DNA of 64,000 nt from Singulisphaera sp. GP187 (GTDB lineage: Bacteria; Planctomycetota; Phycisphaerae; Phycisphaerales; SM1A02), in assembly GCA_945869475.1 (NCBI GenBank), contig CAMBOV010000008.1, positions 62,001 to 126,000 on the forward strand, in the 5' to 3' direction. Positions 9,372-18,259 of the stretch are shown in pieces (within the stretch, counting starts at the first letter, position 1; every line of letters begins with the position of its first letter). Position numbers and translations under genes: made by a program. The notes under the pieces were generated by a model, which ran no database searches, was not told where the DNA came from, and saw nothing but the letters and a program-made list of their open reading frames with translations.

Positions 9372-10634
9372 ATGAACTTTCGAAGACGAAAACGGGCGAT
9401 GCACCACGCCGAGGCGCACGCGCAGAGCGATCCTGCCGCCGCGAAGGTGGTCGACCACCCCTCGGTGCCTCAGGGAGAACCTGAACTGATCGAGAGTGCT
9501 GACAAGCTCAACGAGTTCATGTCGCACGTGCGCACCGAAGGAGCGTTCGCGTTCGATACTGAATTCATCGGAGAAGAGACCTTCATTCCCAACATTTGCC
9601 TCGTGCAACTCGCGACGCGCTCGCGCATCGCGTTGATCGATCCACATGCGCTCGATGAAGTGGCGCTCGCGCCCGTGTGGGATGCGGTGTGCGATGCCTC
9701 ACTGCTGACCATTGTGCACGCCGGCGGGCAAGACATCAGCGCCGCGCAACGCCGCACCAATCGTCAAGCGCAGAACGTCATCGACACGCAGATCGCTGCA
9801 GGATTCATGGGAATGCCGTGGCCGACGAGCCTCGCCAATGTCGTGCTCGCCATCGCAGACCTTCGACTCAACAAGGGACACACCTTCACCGAGTGGGATT
9901 CCCGTCCGCTCTCGAAGTCGCAGCTCTCGTATGCCGCAGATGATGTTCGATATCTGCCGCTCATCTGGCAACTGCAGCGCGAGCGACTCGAAACACTCAA
10001 TCGCACCGCGTGGGTGGTCAGCGAGAGCGAAGAGTCACTGCGAACCTCTGAGGAATTCGAACCTGAGAGTCATGTGCGTCGTGCTGCGCGCGGACTGGGA
10101 CTTCGACCGCGTGTGATGACGATCGTGCGAGAGCTCGTGATTCTGCGTTACTCGATTGCGCAAACGAAAAACCTGCCTCCGCGGACGGTCTTGCCCGATG
10201 GTCCCCTGCTCGAGATTGCGCGGCACAAGTTTGCATCGACCGATGAGCTCTCGCAAGTGCGATCGCTCCCACGAGCCACGACGGTCGAGTTCGGCAGTGA
10301 GATTCTGCGCGTGATGGATGCTGCACGAAACCTGCCCATCGAACGCGACCGCATCTGGATGAGCCCCGAAGAAAACGCCGAAGATCGCACGCGTATCGAC
10401 GCACTCTGGTCGATCATCACGATGCGCGCAATCTCGATGGGAATCGCGACAACACTCATCTTGACCCGCGCGCATCTTTCGCGCTGGTATCTCGGGCGAG
10501 GCGCTTCGAACGCTCCGCTATTTCCGGTCGGATCATGGCGCGCCGAGGCGATCGGTCAATGGCTCACAGACTTTTTGGAGGGCCGTGAAACCCTGAATGT
10601 TGGATGGAAGGACGGAGGCCCGGTCGCACCATGA
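9372..10634 (+). CDS. rnd: ribonuclease D with HRDC domain
   Basis: A DEDDy-type 3'-5' exoribonuclease that trims tRNA precursors. Of 420 residues, the exonuclease spans roughly 40-210: the acidic pair Asp62/Glu64 in FDTEF, Asp121 in HAGGQD, and Tyr187/Asp191 in YAADD, the DEDDy signature. A helical HRDC-like region follows at about 230-320, and the remainder is RNase D-like C-terminal. The start ATG at 9372 gives a basic leader (MNFRRRKR); ATG 9402 is an alternative. Its stop overlaps the next start as ATGA, coupling it to the CoaBC-like gene. Confidence 0.9.
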   Translation: MNFRRRKRAMHHAEAHAQSDPAAAKVVDHPSVPQGEPELIESADKLNEFMSHVRTEGAFAFDTEFIGEETFIPNICLVQLATRSRIALIDPHALDEVALAPVWDAVCDASLLTIVHAGGQDISAAQRRTNRQAQNVIDTQIAAGFMGMPWPTSLANVVLAIADLRLNKGHTFTEWDSRPLSKSQLSYAADDVRYLPLIWQLQRERLETLNRTAWVVSESEESLRTSEEFEPESHVRRAARGLGLRPRVMTIVRELVILRYSIAQTKNLPPRTVLPDGPLLEIARHKFASTDELSQVRSLPRATTVEFGSEILRVMDAARNLPIERDRIWMSPEENAEDRTRIDALWSIITMRAISMGIATTLILTRAHLSRWYLGRGASNAPLFPVGSWRAEAIGQWLTDFLEGRETLNVGWKDGGPVAP

Positions 10635-11896
10635 GCTCCTGGACGCCCCATCCTCCAACTCCCTCGTCGCTGGGTGATCACGCTGTCGCGCTCGAGGGAA
10701 CGCACCTGCTGGGCAAGCGCATCGCGCTTCTCATCACGGGCGGAATCGCAGCGCTGAAGACACCAATGCTCGCCCGCGCGCTGCGCCGACAAGGTGCCGA
10801 AGTAACTGCGTTCATCTCAGACGAAGGACTTCGCTTCACCACCGCCGAGACGCTTGCGTGGTGTACCGATCGGCCGGTCGTCTCGACGCTGAGTCCTCGC
10901 AGCGAGCACGTCTCAGACGCCGAACAGTTTCATGCCTATCTCGTCGCCCCCGCGACCTACAACACGATCAACAAGATGGCGTGTGGAATCGCCGATGGCC
11001 CCCTCACCGCAACTCTCGCGTCCGCGCTTGGGCGGATGGAACAAGGCGCATGTGCGGTGCTGGTCTGCCCAACGATGCACGGATCGATGCACACTCGCAT
11101 CTTGACCGAGAGTCTGCAGCGGCTGCAGAGTTTCGGTGTCACGGTCGTACCGCCGCGCGATGCCGCTGGCAAGCACAACCTGCCCGATGAAGAGCCGATC
11201 GTCGTCGCAGTCTCGCGCGCAGTCTCGACATCGCCACTGCGCGGCAAACGCATTCTTGTGACGGGTGGTCCTGTGCCCTCAGTGCTCGACGCGGTTCGCC
11301 GGCTCGGCAGCCGATTCACTGGAGCGCTCGGCGTTGAAATCGCCAAAGAACTCTCCTACTGCGGAGCCGACGTTGACTTGATTCTGGGCGCTGGCAGCAT
11401 CGCCGCTCCGGCGTGGTTGCATGCGCGCACGGCGCACGATGTGGATGAGTACAGCGCACTCGTGCGCGGGGCGCTTGCCACAAGCGCCGTGCAGGCCGCA
11501 GTGCTCAGTGCGGCGGTCAGCGATTTCGCTCCAACCGAACCACGTGCTGGCAAGGTCAAGACCTCCGATGGACCGTGGACCGTCCACCTGCATCCCACGG
11601 CGAAAGTCATCGACGCAGTACACGCCGACTTTCCAGCGGTGCACCTCGTTGGATTCAAGTACGAAGAGGTCTCGTCGCATGAAGCGCTCATGATCACTGC
11701 ACGCGCGCGAAGTGCGATGCACGGCGCATGCGTCGCGAACCGTGGCGAAGAAAACGCGCGAGGCACCGCACAGGTTGCGTGGCTCGTGACTCCAGGACAT
11801 GATCCTGTTCGGCTCGAGGGAAAACCCGCGATCGCCGCAGCGATTCGCGCGCACCTCGAGCAGTGCGCCGCGACGCATCGCATGGCACACACGTAG
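10631..11896 (+). CDS. CoaBC-like flavoprotein with altered active-site motifs
   Basis: The product (421 residues from ATG 10631, which overlaps the RNase D stop as ATGA) has the two-domain layout of phosphopantothenoylcysteine decarboxylase/phosphopantothenate-cysteine ligase. The N-terminal flavoprotein half has ITGGIAALKT, a histidine in SEHVSDAEQ, and VAPATYNTINKMACGIAD; the C-terminal half has ITGG-like LVTGGPVPS and SDFAPTEPRAGKVK. However the flavoprotein motif PxMNxxM reads PTMHGSM, so the catalytic Asn is His; I see no Cys-containing substrate lid after it; and the ligase motif SSGKMG reads FTGALG. It may be a diverged CoaBC, a paralogue with another substrate, or inactive. I therefore give no gene symbol. 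Confidence 0.75.
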   Translation: MSSWTPHPPTPSSLGDHAVALEGTHLLGKRIALLITGGIAALKTPMLARALRRQGAEVTAFISDEGLRFTTAETLAWCTDRPVVSTLSPRSEHVSDAEQFHAYLVAPATYNTINKMACGIADGPLTATLASALGRMEQGACAVLVCPTMHGSMHTRILTESLQRLQSFGVTVVPPRDAAGKHNLPDEEPIVVAVSRAVSTSPLRGKRILVTGGPVPSVLDAVRRLGSRFTGALGVEIAKELSYCGADVDLILGAGSIAAPAWLHARTAHDVDEYSALVRGALATSAVQAAVLSAAVSDFAPTEPRAGKVKTSDGPWTVHLHPTAKVIDAVHADFPAVHLVGFKYEEVSSHEALMITARARSAMHGACVANRGEENARGTAQVAWLVTPGHDPVRLEGKPAIAAAIRAHLEQCAATHRMAHT

Positions 11897-11903
11897 GAAC
11901 GCA

Positions 11904-12521
11904 ATGGCAAAGCGAATCTGGATAACCGCCGACACGCACTTCGGACATGAGGAGGCGATCGGTCTCTTTGCGCGTCCCATCGCGGCGGGCGATGTGCAGG
12001 GGATGGACGCATTGCTTCTTGACCAGATCAACACCCGAGTTGCACGAGGCGACCATCTGATGCATCTGGGTGACTTCACCGGGCCGCGAGTGTGGAAGGG
12101 CGATGAGGGCGAGATCAGCATGCGCTACGCCGCCGAGTTACGCAGCCGTATCTTCTGCAAGCGGATGGAACTCGTTCGCGGCAACCACGACCCCGCCCGA
12201 AAACGCATCAAAGAACTCTTCGACGATGTGCACGACGTGCATTCCTTTCGTGGATGGTCTGGCGGCGATGAGCGAATTGTCTGTTGTCACTATCCGCTTC
12301 GAACATGGCAGGGAATCTTCGACGGCGCCGTGCACTTCTATGGTCACACCCACGGCACGCTCGAGGCGGTCGGACGCAGTTGCGACGTTGGCGTTGATTG
12401 TTGGCAGTACGGTCCTGTGCTTCTCGATGAACTCGTCGAACGCATCACCTCGCAGATGCCGCCTGCCCGCAGCGAACTCTTGCCCCGTCGACAACCGATG
12501 CGCACGCCCACCTCGACGTGA
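11904..12521 (+). CDS. metallophosphoesterase
   Basis: A calcineurin-like metallophosphoesterase of 205 residues. The dinuclear metal motifs appear in order: TADTHFGH, HLGDF, RGNHD, CHYP and GHTHG. The substrate is not predictable; related small proteins act on nucleotides or 2',3'-cyclic phosphates. The ATG at 11904 follows the CoaBC-like stop by 7 bases with an AGGA just upstream, making it part of the rnd-coaBC-like unit. A longer in-frame extension back to 11799 exists but would overlap the previous gene and lacks the conserved start of the domain (MAKRIWITADTHFGH). Confidence 0.88.
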   Translation: MAKRIWITADTHFGHEEAIGLFARPIAAGDVQGMDALLLDQINTRVARGDHLMHLGDFTGPRVWKGDEGEISMRYAAELRSRIFCKRMELVRGNHDPARKRIKELFDDVHDVHSFRGWSGGDERIVCCHYPLRTWQGIFDGAVHFYGHTHGTLEAVGRSCDVGVDCWQYGPVLLDELVERITSQMPPARSELLPRRQPMRTPTST

Positions 12522-12555
12522 TGGGGATGCGTGACGGCTTCGGCGACGTCCGCTC

Positions 12556-12561
12556 TATACT
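12556..12561 (+). promoter_or_regulatory. -10 box of the small lipoprotein gene
   Basis: TATACT, one mismatch from the consensus, ends 7 bases before the ATG at 12569. It fixes that ATG as the start in preference to the ATGs at 12518-12521 and predicts a leaderless mRNA. Confidence 0.55.
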
Positions 12562-12568
12562 CGCACGC

Positions 12569-12829
12569 ATGAACCGCTCAACGAAACTCGCACTCGCATC
12601 GTGTCTCTGCGCATCACTCGCTGCATGCGGCTCAGAACAGTCGGTCAACACCGAGGGCAACAGCCTCTCGCACGCGTCCAACAACATGAGCGATGCAGGG
12701 GCGTGGGCGTTCGACGGAACAAATATGGATGAACGTTGGAGCGAAGACCCAACAATCATGGAGCCGGACTATCCATTCGCAGGCGCGCAGCCGGGCTTTG
12801 GATCGCAGGCCTTCACAAGCGACGATTGA
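12569..12829 (+). CDS. small predicted lipoprotein
   Basis: An 86-residue product with a basic N terminus, a hydrophobic stretch and the lipobox LAAC around residues 17-20, so it is probably lipid-anchored after signal peptidase II cleavage. The mature part is acidic, rich in Asn, Asp and aromatic residues, without recognisable domain. The start ATG 12569 is chosen because it places a signal peptide at the very N terminus and lies 7 bases after a TATACT box. It converges with the next lipoprotein gene, with three bases between their stops. Function unknown. Confidence 0.7.
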   Translation: MNRSTKLALASCLCASLAACGSEQSVNTEGNSLSHASNNMSDAGAWAFDGTNMDERWSEDPTIMEPDYPFAGAQPGFGSQAFTSDD

Positions 12830-12832
12830 CGA

Positions 12833-13534
12833 TCACTTCAACATGCGGCGCACGGGGGCTGATCCGGTGGGCATTTCGGTGATCGCGACACCAGGCTTCC
12901 ACGACTTCGAGAAGCACGATCCATCCGCACTCTGCTCGATTGTTGTGTGCCATCCATCTGCCCAATAGAGGTGTGCGATGCCCGCTTCGAGTTGCCACGT
13001 TCCCTGATTGATCGCGTCGATGCTCTTCATCGCCATTCCATCGGACCTCAGTGCGACCGTCACTTCATACTTTGGACCCGCAAGCGCGCCTGAAATCGTC
13101 CAGACGCCGACGAATGGAATCTCATCACCGGTGAGCACCACCGCCTGTCCGACATTGTTTGGCTGTGCGCTCGTGGCAGCATTCGGCGCGAGGCCAGGCG
13201 CGTACGAAACCTTGTGATAGCCAAGTGGCGCCGTCGTGATCACGTCGCGCCATCCATCGCCATATCGAATATCGAGTGCGCCGTTGACGAGTTCCCAACG
13301 ACCGCGTTCGCCGGCGGAACCGTGCTCGCCCTTCCACCCCGTGCTCACGGCCGCGCCGTCGCTCGACACGATGACGTTGAAGAGTTCATTCTCGGCGTCG
13401 GTGAGACTCCACGTGGCGATTACCTCTTGCCGTGTCAGCGGTCGCGTCGCCGCGCCGCCGATATTCGACGCGATCACACATCCCGCGATCAGTGTCAGGG
13501 GTACGAACAACACAAGCGTGATGAGTCGTTGCAT
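12833..13534 (-). CDS. predicted lipoprotein with repeated beta-rich units
   Basis: The 233-residue product starts at ATG 13534 with a signal peptide and lipobox LIAGC. The mature part contains two similar stretches, each with a short beta-rich segment and a YxDGW or YWADGW motif (around 90-100 and 190-200), suggesting an internal duplication of a small lipocalin-like fold. No known family recognised. An upstream in-frame GTG/ATG at 13561 is rejected because it would bury the signal peptide and the -10 box. It is divergent from marC with 53 bases between the two starts. Confidence 0.7.
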   Translation of the reverse strand: MQRLITLVLFVPLTLIAGCVIASNIGGAATRPLTRQEVIATWSLTDAENELFNVIVSSDGAAVSTGWKGEHGSAGERGRWELVNGALDIRYGDGWRDVITTAPLGYHKVSYAPGLAPNAATSAQPNNVGQAVVLTGDEIPFVGVWTISGALAGPKYEVTVALRSDGMAMKSIDAINQGTWQLEAGIAHLYWADGWHTTIEQSADGSCFSKSWKPGVAITEMPTGSAPVRRMLK

Positions 13535-13541
13535 GCGAGAA

Positions 13542-13547
13542 ACTCTA
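13542..13547 (-). promoter_or_regulatory. -10 box of the lipoprotein gene (minus strand)
   Basis: On the minus strand TAGAGT ends 7 bases before the ATG at 13534, the leaderless spacing seen elsewhere. Confidence 0.45.
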
Positions 13548-13575
13548 CACGCCCGAACCATTCACACGTTGCCCG

Positions 13576-13581
13576 TACAGT
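13576..13581 (+). promoter_or_regulatory. -10 box of marC
   Basis: TACAGT ends 6 bases before the GTG at 13588, supporting that GTG as the start and a leaderless mRNA. Confidence 0.5.
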
Positions 13582-13587
13582 GGGAGT

Positions 13588-14259
13588 GTGCACGAGGTCA
13601 ACTATCCAGAAATTTTCGTTTCCATGCTCGCGATTGTGAATCCACTCATTGGGATCCCACTCTTTATGAGTGTCACCGAACAGATGGACTCTGCGCAACG
13701 AAATCGGGCCGCCCGTTCAACGGCGATCACTGTTTTCACCGTGCTCACGGTCTCCATTCTCGCGGGGGAGTTCATCCTTGGGCTCTTCGGCATCAACGTG
13801 ATGGACTTTTCGATCGCAGGTGGAATTCTCGTTCTGCTCATGGCGATCAACATGCTCAACGCGCGCGTCGATGGCGGTGCGCGCATCTCTGCCGATGAAC
13901 GCCTCGAGGCTTCACAACGCGCGAGCGCCGCCATCGTGCCTCTTGGAATCCCCCTGCTCGCGGGACCAGGCGCGATCTCAACCGCGATCATCGTCGCAGG
14001 AGTCTCTGGCGCCCCGCAGCACAAGATCATCTTGGTGGGGCTCTGCGTCGTCATCGGGTTGCTCACCTACGCGGCACTTCGGGCCTCGCGTCGCGTCTCG
14101 CGACTCTTTGGTATCACGGGGATGAACATTGTGAACCGCATCATGGGACTTATTCTCGCCGCTGTGGCAGTGAGTTTCATCATGAACGGAATCCAACGGC
14201 TCTTTCCGATTCTCGCGACGCCACTGCCTGCAGCAACTGCAACAGTTCAGGCGCAGTGA
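13588..14259 (+). CDS. MarC family integral membrane protein
   Basis: A 223-residue membrane protein with about six hydrophobic segments. The N-terminal IVNPLIGIPLFMSVT and the central IPLLAGPGAISTAI are characteristic of the MarC/UPF0056 family. The name comes from linkage with the mar locus of enteric bacteria, but a role in antibiotic resistance has not held up and the function is unknown; a small-molecule transporter is suspected from the fold. The start is GTG at 13588, 6 bases after a TACAGT box. It is monocistronic or weakly linked to the oxidoreductase 33 bases downstream, which has its own -10 box. Confidence 0.9.
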   Translation: MHEVNYPEIFVSMLAIVNPLIGIPLFMSVTEQMDSAQRNRAARSTAITVFTVLTVSILAGEFILGLFGINVMDFSIAGGILVLLMAINMLNARVDGGARISADERLEASQRASAAIVPLGIPLLAGPGAISTAIIVAGVSGAPQHKIILVGLCVVIGLLTYAALRASRRVSRLFGITGMNIVNRIMGLILAAVAVSFIMNGIQRLFPILATPLPAATATVQAQ

Positions 14260-14280
14260 ACTCGCTTCAACAGTGATCGG

Positions 14281-14286
14281 TACGCT
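14281..14286 (+). promoter_or_regulatory. -10 box of the Gfo/Idh/MocA gene
   Basis: TACGCT ends 6 bases before the ATG at 14293. Confidence 0.5.
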
Positions 14287-14292
14287 CACACG

Positions 14293-15735
14293 ATGAACCG
14301 ACGGCACTTCTTGCGCCTCACCGGCGCCGCGATCGCCGCGAGTGCCGGGTTGAACGCGTGCGCACCGCCGCGCGTTCGTACGCGCAGCGATGGACGACCA
14401 CTCGCCAACGCCACTCGTCGCGCCGATCAACCGATCCGAGTCGCGTGCATCGGCGTTGGCGGTCGCGGACTCGAAAGCATGAACGAGATGCTCGCCGAGT
14501 GTGTCGGTGGTGCCCGACCAGAATTCATCGTGATCGCGGCCGTATGCGACGTCGATGAACTCGCGCTCGAACGTGCGGCGATGACCCATTCAACGGCCCG
14601 GCGCTTTCGTGATTACCGTCAACTTTTTCGAGAGATTCACGATGGTTCGATTGAAGTCGATGCGGTGATGGTCAGCACACCTGATCACACCCACGCCCTT
14701 GCGACCGCGCTCGCGCTGACGGCAGGACTGCCTGTCTACTGCGAGAAACCACTCACGCACACCATCGCACAGGCGCGCGCGATTGCGCAGCTTGCGCAGC
14801 TCTCGCAGGTGCCGACCCAGATGGGAAATCAAATTCACGCGGGCGACAACTACCGCACCGTCGTTGAGCTGATTCGATCGGGTGCAATCGGCACGGTGAC
14901 CTCAGCGGATGGTTGGGATGGTCGCGCGTGGTGTTGCGGCGCGCTCACTCCAGGCGCGCGTGCACCTGAAACGCTCGACTGGAATCTCTGGCAGGGACCC
15001 GTCGCCGCCACGAACTACATCGAAGGAATCACTCCCGCCAACTGGCGCGGCTATTGGAACTACGGAAACGGAACGCTCGGCGACATGGCGTGTCACATTC
15101 TTGATCTTCCATTCTGGGCACTCGATCTCAGCGCGCACGAAAATCTTGTCGCTGAAGTTCACGCGAGTGGACCCCCCGTCGACGCGGTCGGCTGTCCCGC
15201 GTGGACGGAGATCTCGTGGGCGATGAAGTCTGCGCGAAGTGTGCCGGGGAGCGATCCACTTGTCTTTCGCTGGTTCGACGGCGGAAAGATTTCGCCCACC
15301 GCGCAAGAACTGAGCGCCAAAGATGGTCAGGAGTATGTGAAGCGGTTCAATATGCTCATCCAAGGATCCAAGGGATTCCTCTTCTCGAACTACGGCGAGT
15401 ACGTGATTCTGCCGCGCGCACTGGGCGCTGAGATTCAGCGTCCATCGCCCACCCTTTCGAGACCCAGTGGACACCACCGCGAGTGGATCGACGCGGTGCG
15501 ACTCTGGACGATGGATGCACCAGACGCATGCGCGATGACGAGTTCGAACTTTGCCTACGCCGCGCGACTCACTGAATTGGTGTTGAGCGGCGCGACGGCC
15601 TTTCGCGCACAGACGCCGGTGACCTACGACTTTGATCGCGGCCTCTTCGTTGGCGCGGGCACGAGCGAGGCGATGCCCTTTCTCAGCGAACCAGCACGTG
15701 ATGGATGGCAGCTGCCCGCACTGCGGAATGGCTGA
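14293..15735 (+). CDS. Tat-exported Gfo/Idh/MocA family oxidoreductase
   Basis: The 480-residue product starts with the twin-arginine signal [11 protein letters not shown] followed by a hydrophobic stretch and a Cys (LNAC), so it is probably exported folded, with its NAD(P) cofactor, and may be lipid-anchored. The Rossmann fold begins at [12 protein letters not shown], and the family motif CEKPLTH lies in the middle. The C-terminal half resembles the secreted planctomycete branch that acts on sugars, sugar acids or related polyols; the substrate is not predictable. A TACGCT box 6 bases upstream supports the ATG at 14293. No transporter or partner enzyme is adjacent. Confidence 0.88.
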   Translation: MNRRHFLRLTGAAIAASAGLNACAPPRVRTRSDGRPLANATRRADQPIRVACIGVGGRGLESMNEMLAECVGGARPEFIVIAAVCDVDELALERAAMTHSTARRFRDYRQLFREIHDGSIEVDAVMVSTPDHTHALATALALTAGLPVYCEKPLTHTIAQARAIAQLAQLSQVPTQMGNQIHAGDNYRTVVELIRSGAIGTVTSADGWDGRAWCCGALTPGARAPETLDWNLWQGPVAATNYIEGITPANWRGYWNYGNGTLGDMACHILDLPFWALDLSAHENLVAEVHASGPPVDAVGCPAWTEISWAMKSARSVPGSDPLVFRWFDGGKISPTAQELSAKDGQEYVKRFNMLIQGSKGFLFSNYGEYVILPRALGAEIQRPSPTLSRPSGHHREWIDAVRLWTMDAPDACAMTSSNFAYAARLTELVLSGATAFRAQTPVTYDFDRGLFVGAGTSEAMPFLSEPARDGWQLPALRNG

Positions 15736-15746
15736 TTGAGCCGCGC

Positions 15747-15752
15747 TACTAT
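15747..15752 (+). promoter_or_regulatory. -10 box of purE-purK
   Basis: TACTAT ends 6 bases before the ATG at 15759. It decides this start over the in-frame ATG at 15705, which lies inside the preceding gene. Confidence 0.5.
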
Positions 15753-15758
15753 TGGTTC

Positions 15759-16334
15759 ATGACAAAAAATCGACCGCTTGTCTCCGTCATCATGGGATCG
15801 CGCAGTGACTGGGAGACGATGCGCCACGCGTGCGAGACTCTCGACGCGCTTCGCATTCCATTCGAGCAACGCGTCGTCAGCGCTCATCGCACTCCGACCG
15901 AACTCTACAAATTCGCTGATGGCGCCGCCCCACGCGGCATCGCGGTGATCATCGCAGGCGCCGGCGGCGCAGCGCATCTGCCTGGGATGACTGCGAGTCG
16001 CACCTGCCTTCCGGTGCTTGGTGTTCCTGTCGAGAGTGCGACGCTCGAAGGGCTCGATTCGCTTCTCTCGATCGTGCAGATGCCCGCAGGGATTCCAGTT
16101 GGAACGCTCGCCATCGGCCGCGCGGGTGCGATCAACGCCGCGCTTCTTGCGGCGGCGATTCTCGCTGGCAGCCGTCCAGAAATCATGCGAGCACTCGCGG
16201 CGTGGCGATCGCGCCAGACGCTCGCGGTGCTCGCGAATACCGATCCAGCCGCCCCAGAGCGCGCCAAACCACAGGCGAAACCGAAAGCAATGCGCAAGAC
16301 AAAGCGGGCGGCTGCACGAAAGCAACGCGCGTGA
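15759..16334 (+). CDS. purE: N5-carboxyaminoimidazole ribonucleotide mutase (PurE)
   Basis: PurE moves the carboxyl group of N5-CAIR to carbon 4 in purine synthesis. The 191-residue product has the phosphate-binding MGSRSDW near the N terminus, SAHRTP, and [12 protein letters not shown], all hallmark motifs. After about residue 166 there is an unusual tail of some 25 residues made mostly of Lys, Arg, Pro and Ala; most PurE proteins end near 160-170. The tail has the look of a disordered basic extension and may also reflect the need to keep the overlap with purK. The purK GTG overlaps the purE stop as GTGA. Confidence 0.93.
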   Translation: MTKNRPLVSVIMGSRSDWETMRHACETLDALRIPFEQRVVSAHRTPTELYKFADGAAPRGIAVIIAGAGGAAHLPGMTASRTCLPVLGVPVESATLEGLDSLLSIVQMPAGIPVGTLAIGRAGAINAALLAAAILAGSRPEIMRALAAWRSRQTLAVLANTDPAAPERAKPQAKPKAMRKTKRAAARKQRA

Positions 16335-17482
16335 AGATCGGTGTCGTCGGTGGCGGTCAACTCGGACGGATGCTCGGCCTCGCTGGCATTCCTCTTGGTT
16401 TTCAGTTTCGTTTCTTTGAGCCATCGAGTGATTGCCCAGCCGCCGCCCTCGGCGAGATCATCCGAGCCCCATACGACGACCCCGATGGACTCGAGCGATT
16501 CGCCCGCGACCTCTCGTGCGCGACGTACGAGTTTGAAAACGTGCCCGCTGAAACGGCGCACTGGCTCGACGAGCGATTGTCACTCGCGCCCTCCCCGAAG
16601 GCACTTGCGGTCGCGCAAGATCGTATCGTTGAGAAGGCCGCCTTTCGAGATCTTGGCATTCCGGTACAGGCGACTGCATCGATCACGTCGGCGGCAGATA
16701 TCGTGACTGCTGTGCGTGCGGTCGCGCTGCCTGCGGTGCTCAAGACACGCCGACTCGGATATGACGGCAAGGGACAGCGCGTGCTGCGCGCTTCGAGCGC
16801 AGTTGCGTGCAACGCAGATGCAGTTGCCCTCGTGCAGAGTGCGTGGGACGAACTCGGTCGAGTGCCATGCATTCTCGAATCGTTCGTGACCTTCACCGCA
16901 GAAGTTTCGCAGATCGCCGTGCGCTCACGACGGCGTGCGCACGCCGCTGACATCGCGTTCTATCCGCTGACTCAGAACGAACATCGCAGTGGAATCCTCT
17001 TCAAGAGCAGCTCGCCAGCGCCGTGCGATCCAACGGGAGAACTCGCGGCGCAGGCGCAGGCGTACGTCGCACGTCTGATGGAATCGCTCGACTATGTTGG
17101 CGTGATCGCCGTGGAGTTCTTTGTGACCACAGGCGGACTCATCGCCAACGAGATGGCGCCACGGGTGCACAACTCGGGCCACTGGACCATCGATGGATCG
17201 GTCACAAGCCAGTTTGAAAATCACTTGCGCGCCGTCGCTGGACTCTCGCTGGGTTCAACTGCATCGCGCGGAGCGAGTGTGATGATCAATCTCGTTGGGC
17301 GAGCGCCGATCGTCGCGCGACTGCTCGAAGTGCCACACGCCCACGTGCACCTGTACGGAAAAGGCGCGCGCGCTGGGCGCAAGCTCGGTCACGTCACGCT
17401 GATTGCGCCAATGGCTCAGGACCTTGTCGATCCCGCCGCGCAGATCGAACTGCTCGCGGCATGGAATCTGCCGTCGCATTGA
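16331..17482 (+). CDS. purK: N5-carboxyaminoimidazole ribonucleotide synthase (PurK)
   Basis: PurK is an ATP-grasp enzyme that carboxylates aminoimidazole ribonucleotide with bicarbonate, supplying the substrate of PurE encoded just upstream. From GTG 16331 (GTGA overlap with the purE stop) the 383-residue product begins [13 protein letters not shown], then has [19 protein letters not shown] and the C-terminal [17 protein letters not shown] longer in-frame reading back to 16202 would overlap purE by over 100 bases and is rejected. The last 89 bases overlap the methyltransferase gene on the other strand. Confidence 0.95.
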   Translation: MKIGVVGGGQLGRMLGLAGIPLGFQFRFFEPSSDCPAAALGEIIRAPYDDPDGLERFARDLSCATYEFENVPAETAHWLDERLSLAPSPKALAVAQDRIVEKAAFRDLGIPVQATASITSAADIVTAVRAVALPAVLKTRRLGYDGKGQRVLRASSAVACNADAVALVQSAWDELGRVPCILESFVTFTAEVSQIAVRSRRRAHAADIAFYPLTQNEHRSGILFKSSSPAPCDPTGELAAQAQAYVARLMESLDYVGVIAVEFFVTTGGLIANEMAPRVHNSGHWTIDGSVTSQFENHLRAVAGLSLGSTASRGASVMINLVGRAPIVARLLEVPHAHVHLYGKGARAGRKLGHVTLIAPMAQDLVDPAAQIELLAAWNLPSH

Positions 17483-18224
17483 GAGCCGCCGATCCCTCGA
17501 GTCGCGATGTTGCGATGGCGAGCGCGGCAGCTGAGATATCGATTCCAAGCGCGCGCCGCTGGGCATTCACCGCGGCGACGAGGGTTGTTCCGCTTCCGCA
17601 CGTGGGATCGAGCACCGTGCCACCCGGCGCGCAACAGGCGCGAACAAGCATGTTGAGCAGCGCGATGGGCTTCTGTGTCGGCCATCCCGTGCGTTCAAAC
17701 GCCATGTTGTTGATCGATGCGATGTCGAGCACATCGGTTGCCTTCTTCATTCGTCCACGCAATCGCGCGCTGCGCGCTGGCACCATCGGCGGCTGAAACC
17801 AGTAGTCGTCCGTGCGGCCATAGAGAAAAATGTCATCGTGCTTTCGCGCGAACGAGCGGGGACCCGAGCCACCGAGTCCGTACGACCAAATCAGGTGATT
17901 CACAAAGTTCTCGCTGCCGAAGATTTCGTCGAGCATCAACCGCACATGATGACTCGTGTGCCAATCGACATGCACCAGGATCGACCCGGTGGGCCGCAAG
18001 ACGCGAAAGAGCTCTTGCAGGCGCGGCGCGAGAAAGGCTCGGTACGCCGCGATGTCGCCAAATCGATCGGCGAAGTGCAATCCTGTGCGACCCCGTCGTT
18101 CACTCCCAGAATTGAAAGGTGGATCGAGATAGACCAAGTCGATCGACGCGTCTGGAATCTCTTTCAGCACGTCGATGCAGTCGCCGTGGCGCAAGAGCCA
18201 CGGCGCACTATCGAGCGCATTCAT
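17394..18224 (-). CDS. orphan DNA methyltransferase (N6-adenine or N4-cytosine type)
   Basis: The 276-residue product (from ATG 18224) has the catalytic motif IV VYLDPPFNS at 31-39 and the AdoMet motif LDPTCGSGTT at 205-214, with target recognition in between. That order (IV before I) is the beta class of amino-methyltransferases. No restriction endonuclease is nearby, so it is an orphan, perhaps regulatory. A GTG at 18254, 5 bases after the recombinase stop, is an alternative start; I prefer 18224 because a GGAAAGG lies about 9 bases before it. Its 3' end overlaps purK antisense by 89 bases. Confidence 0.88.
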   Translation of the reverse strand: MNALDSAPWLLRHGDCIDVLKEIPDASIDLVYLDPPFNSGSERRGRTGLHFADRFGDIAAYRAFLAPRLQELFRVLRPTGSILVHVDWHTSHHVRLMLDEIFGSENFVNHLIWSYGLGGSGPRSFARKHDDIFLYGRTDDYWFQPPMVPARSARLRGRMKKATDVLDIASINNMAFERTGWPTQKPIALLNMLVRACCAPGGTVLDPTCGSGTTLVAAVNAQRRALGIDISAAALAIATSRLEGSAALNATADSMPRAVRSARRDRQGPEPLAQSA

Positions 18225-18259
18225 CACCTCATGCCTTTCCTGCCGCTCACGCACAGGAA

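Noticed and set aside
9213-9647. N-terminal extension of MenF to 9647
   Set aside because: It would run antisense through the start of the RNase D gene and has no similarity to isochorismate synthases.
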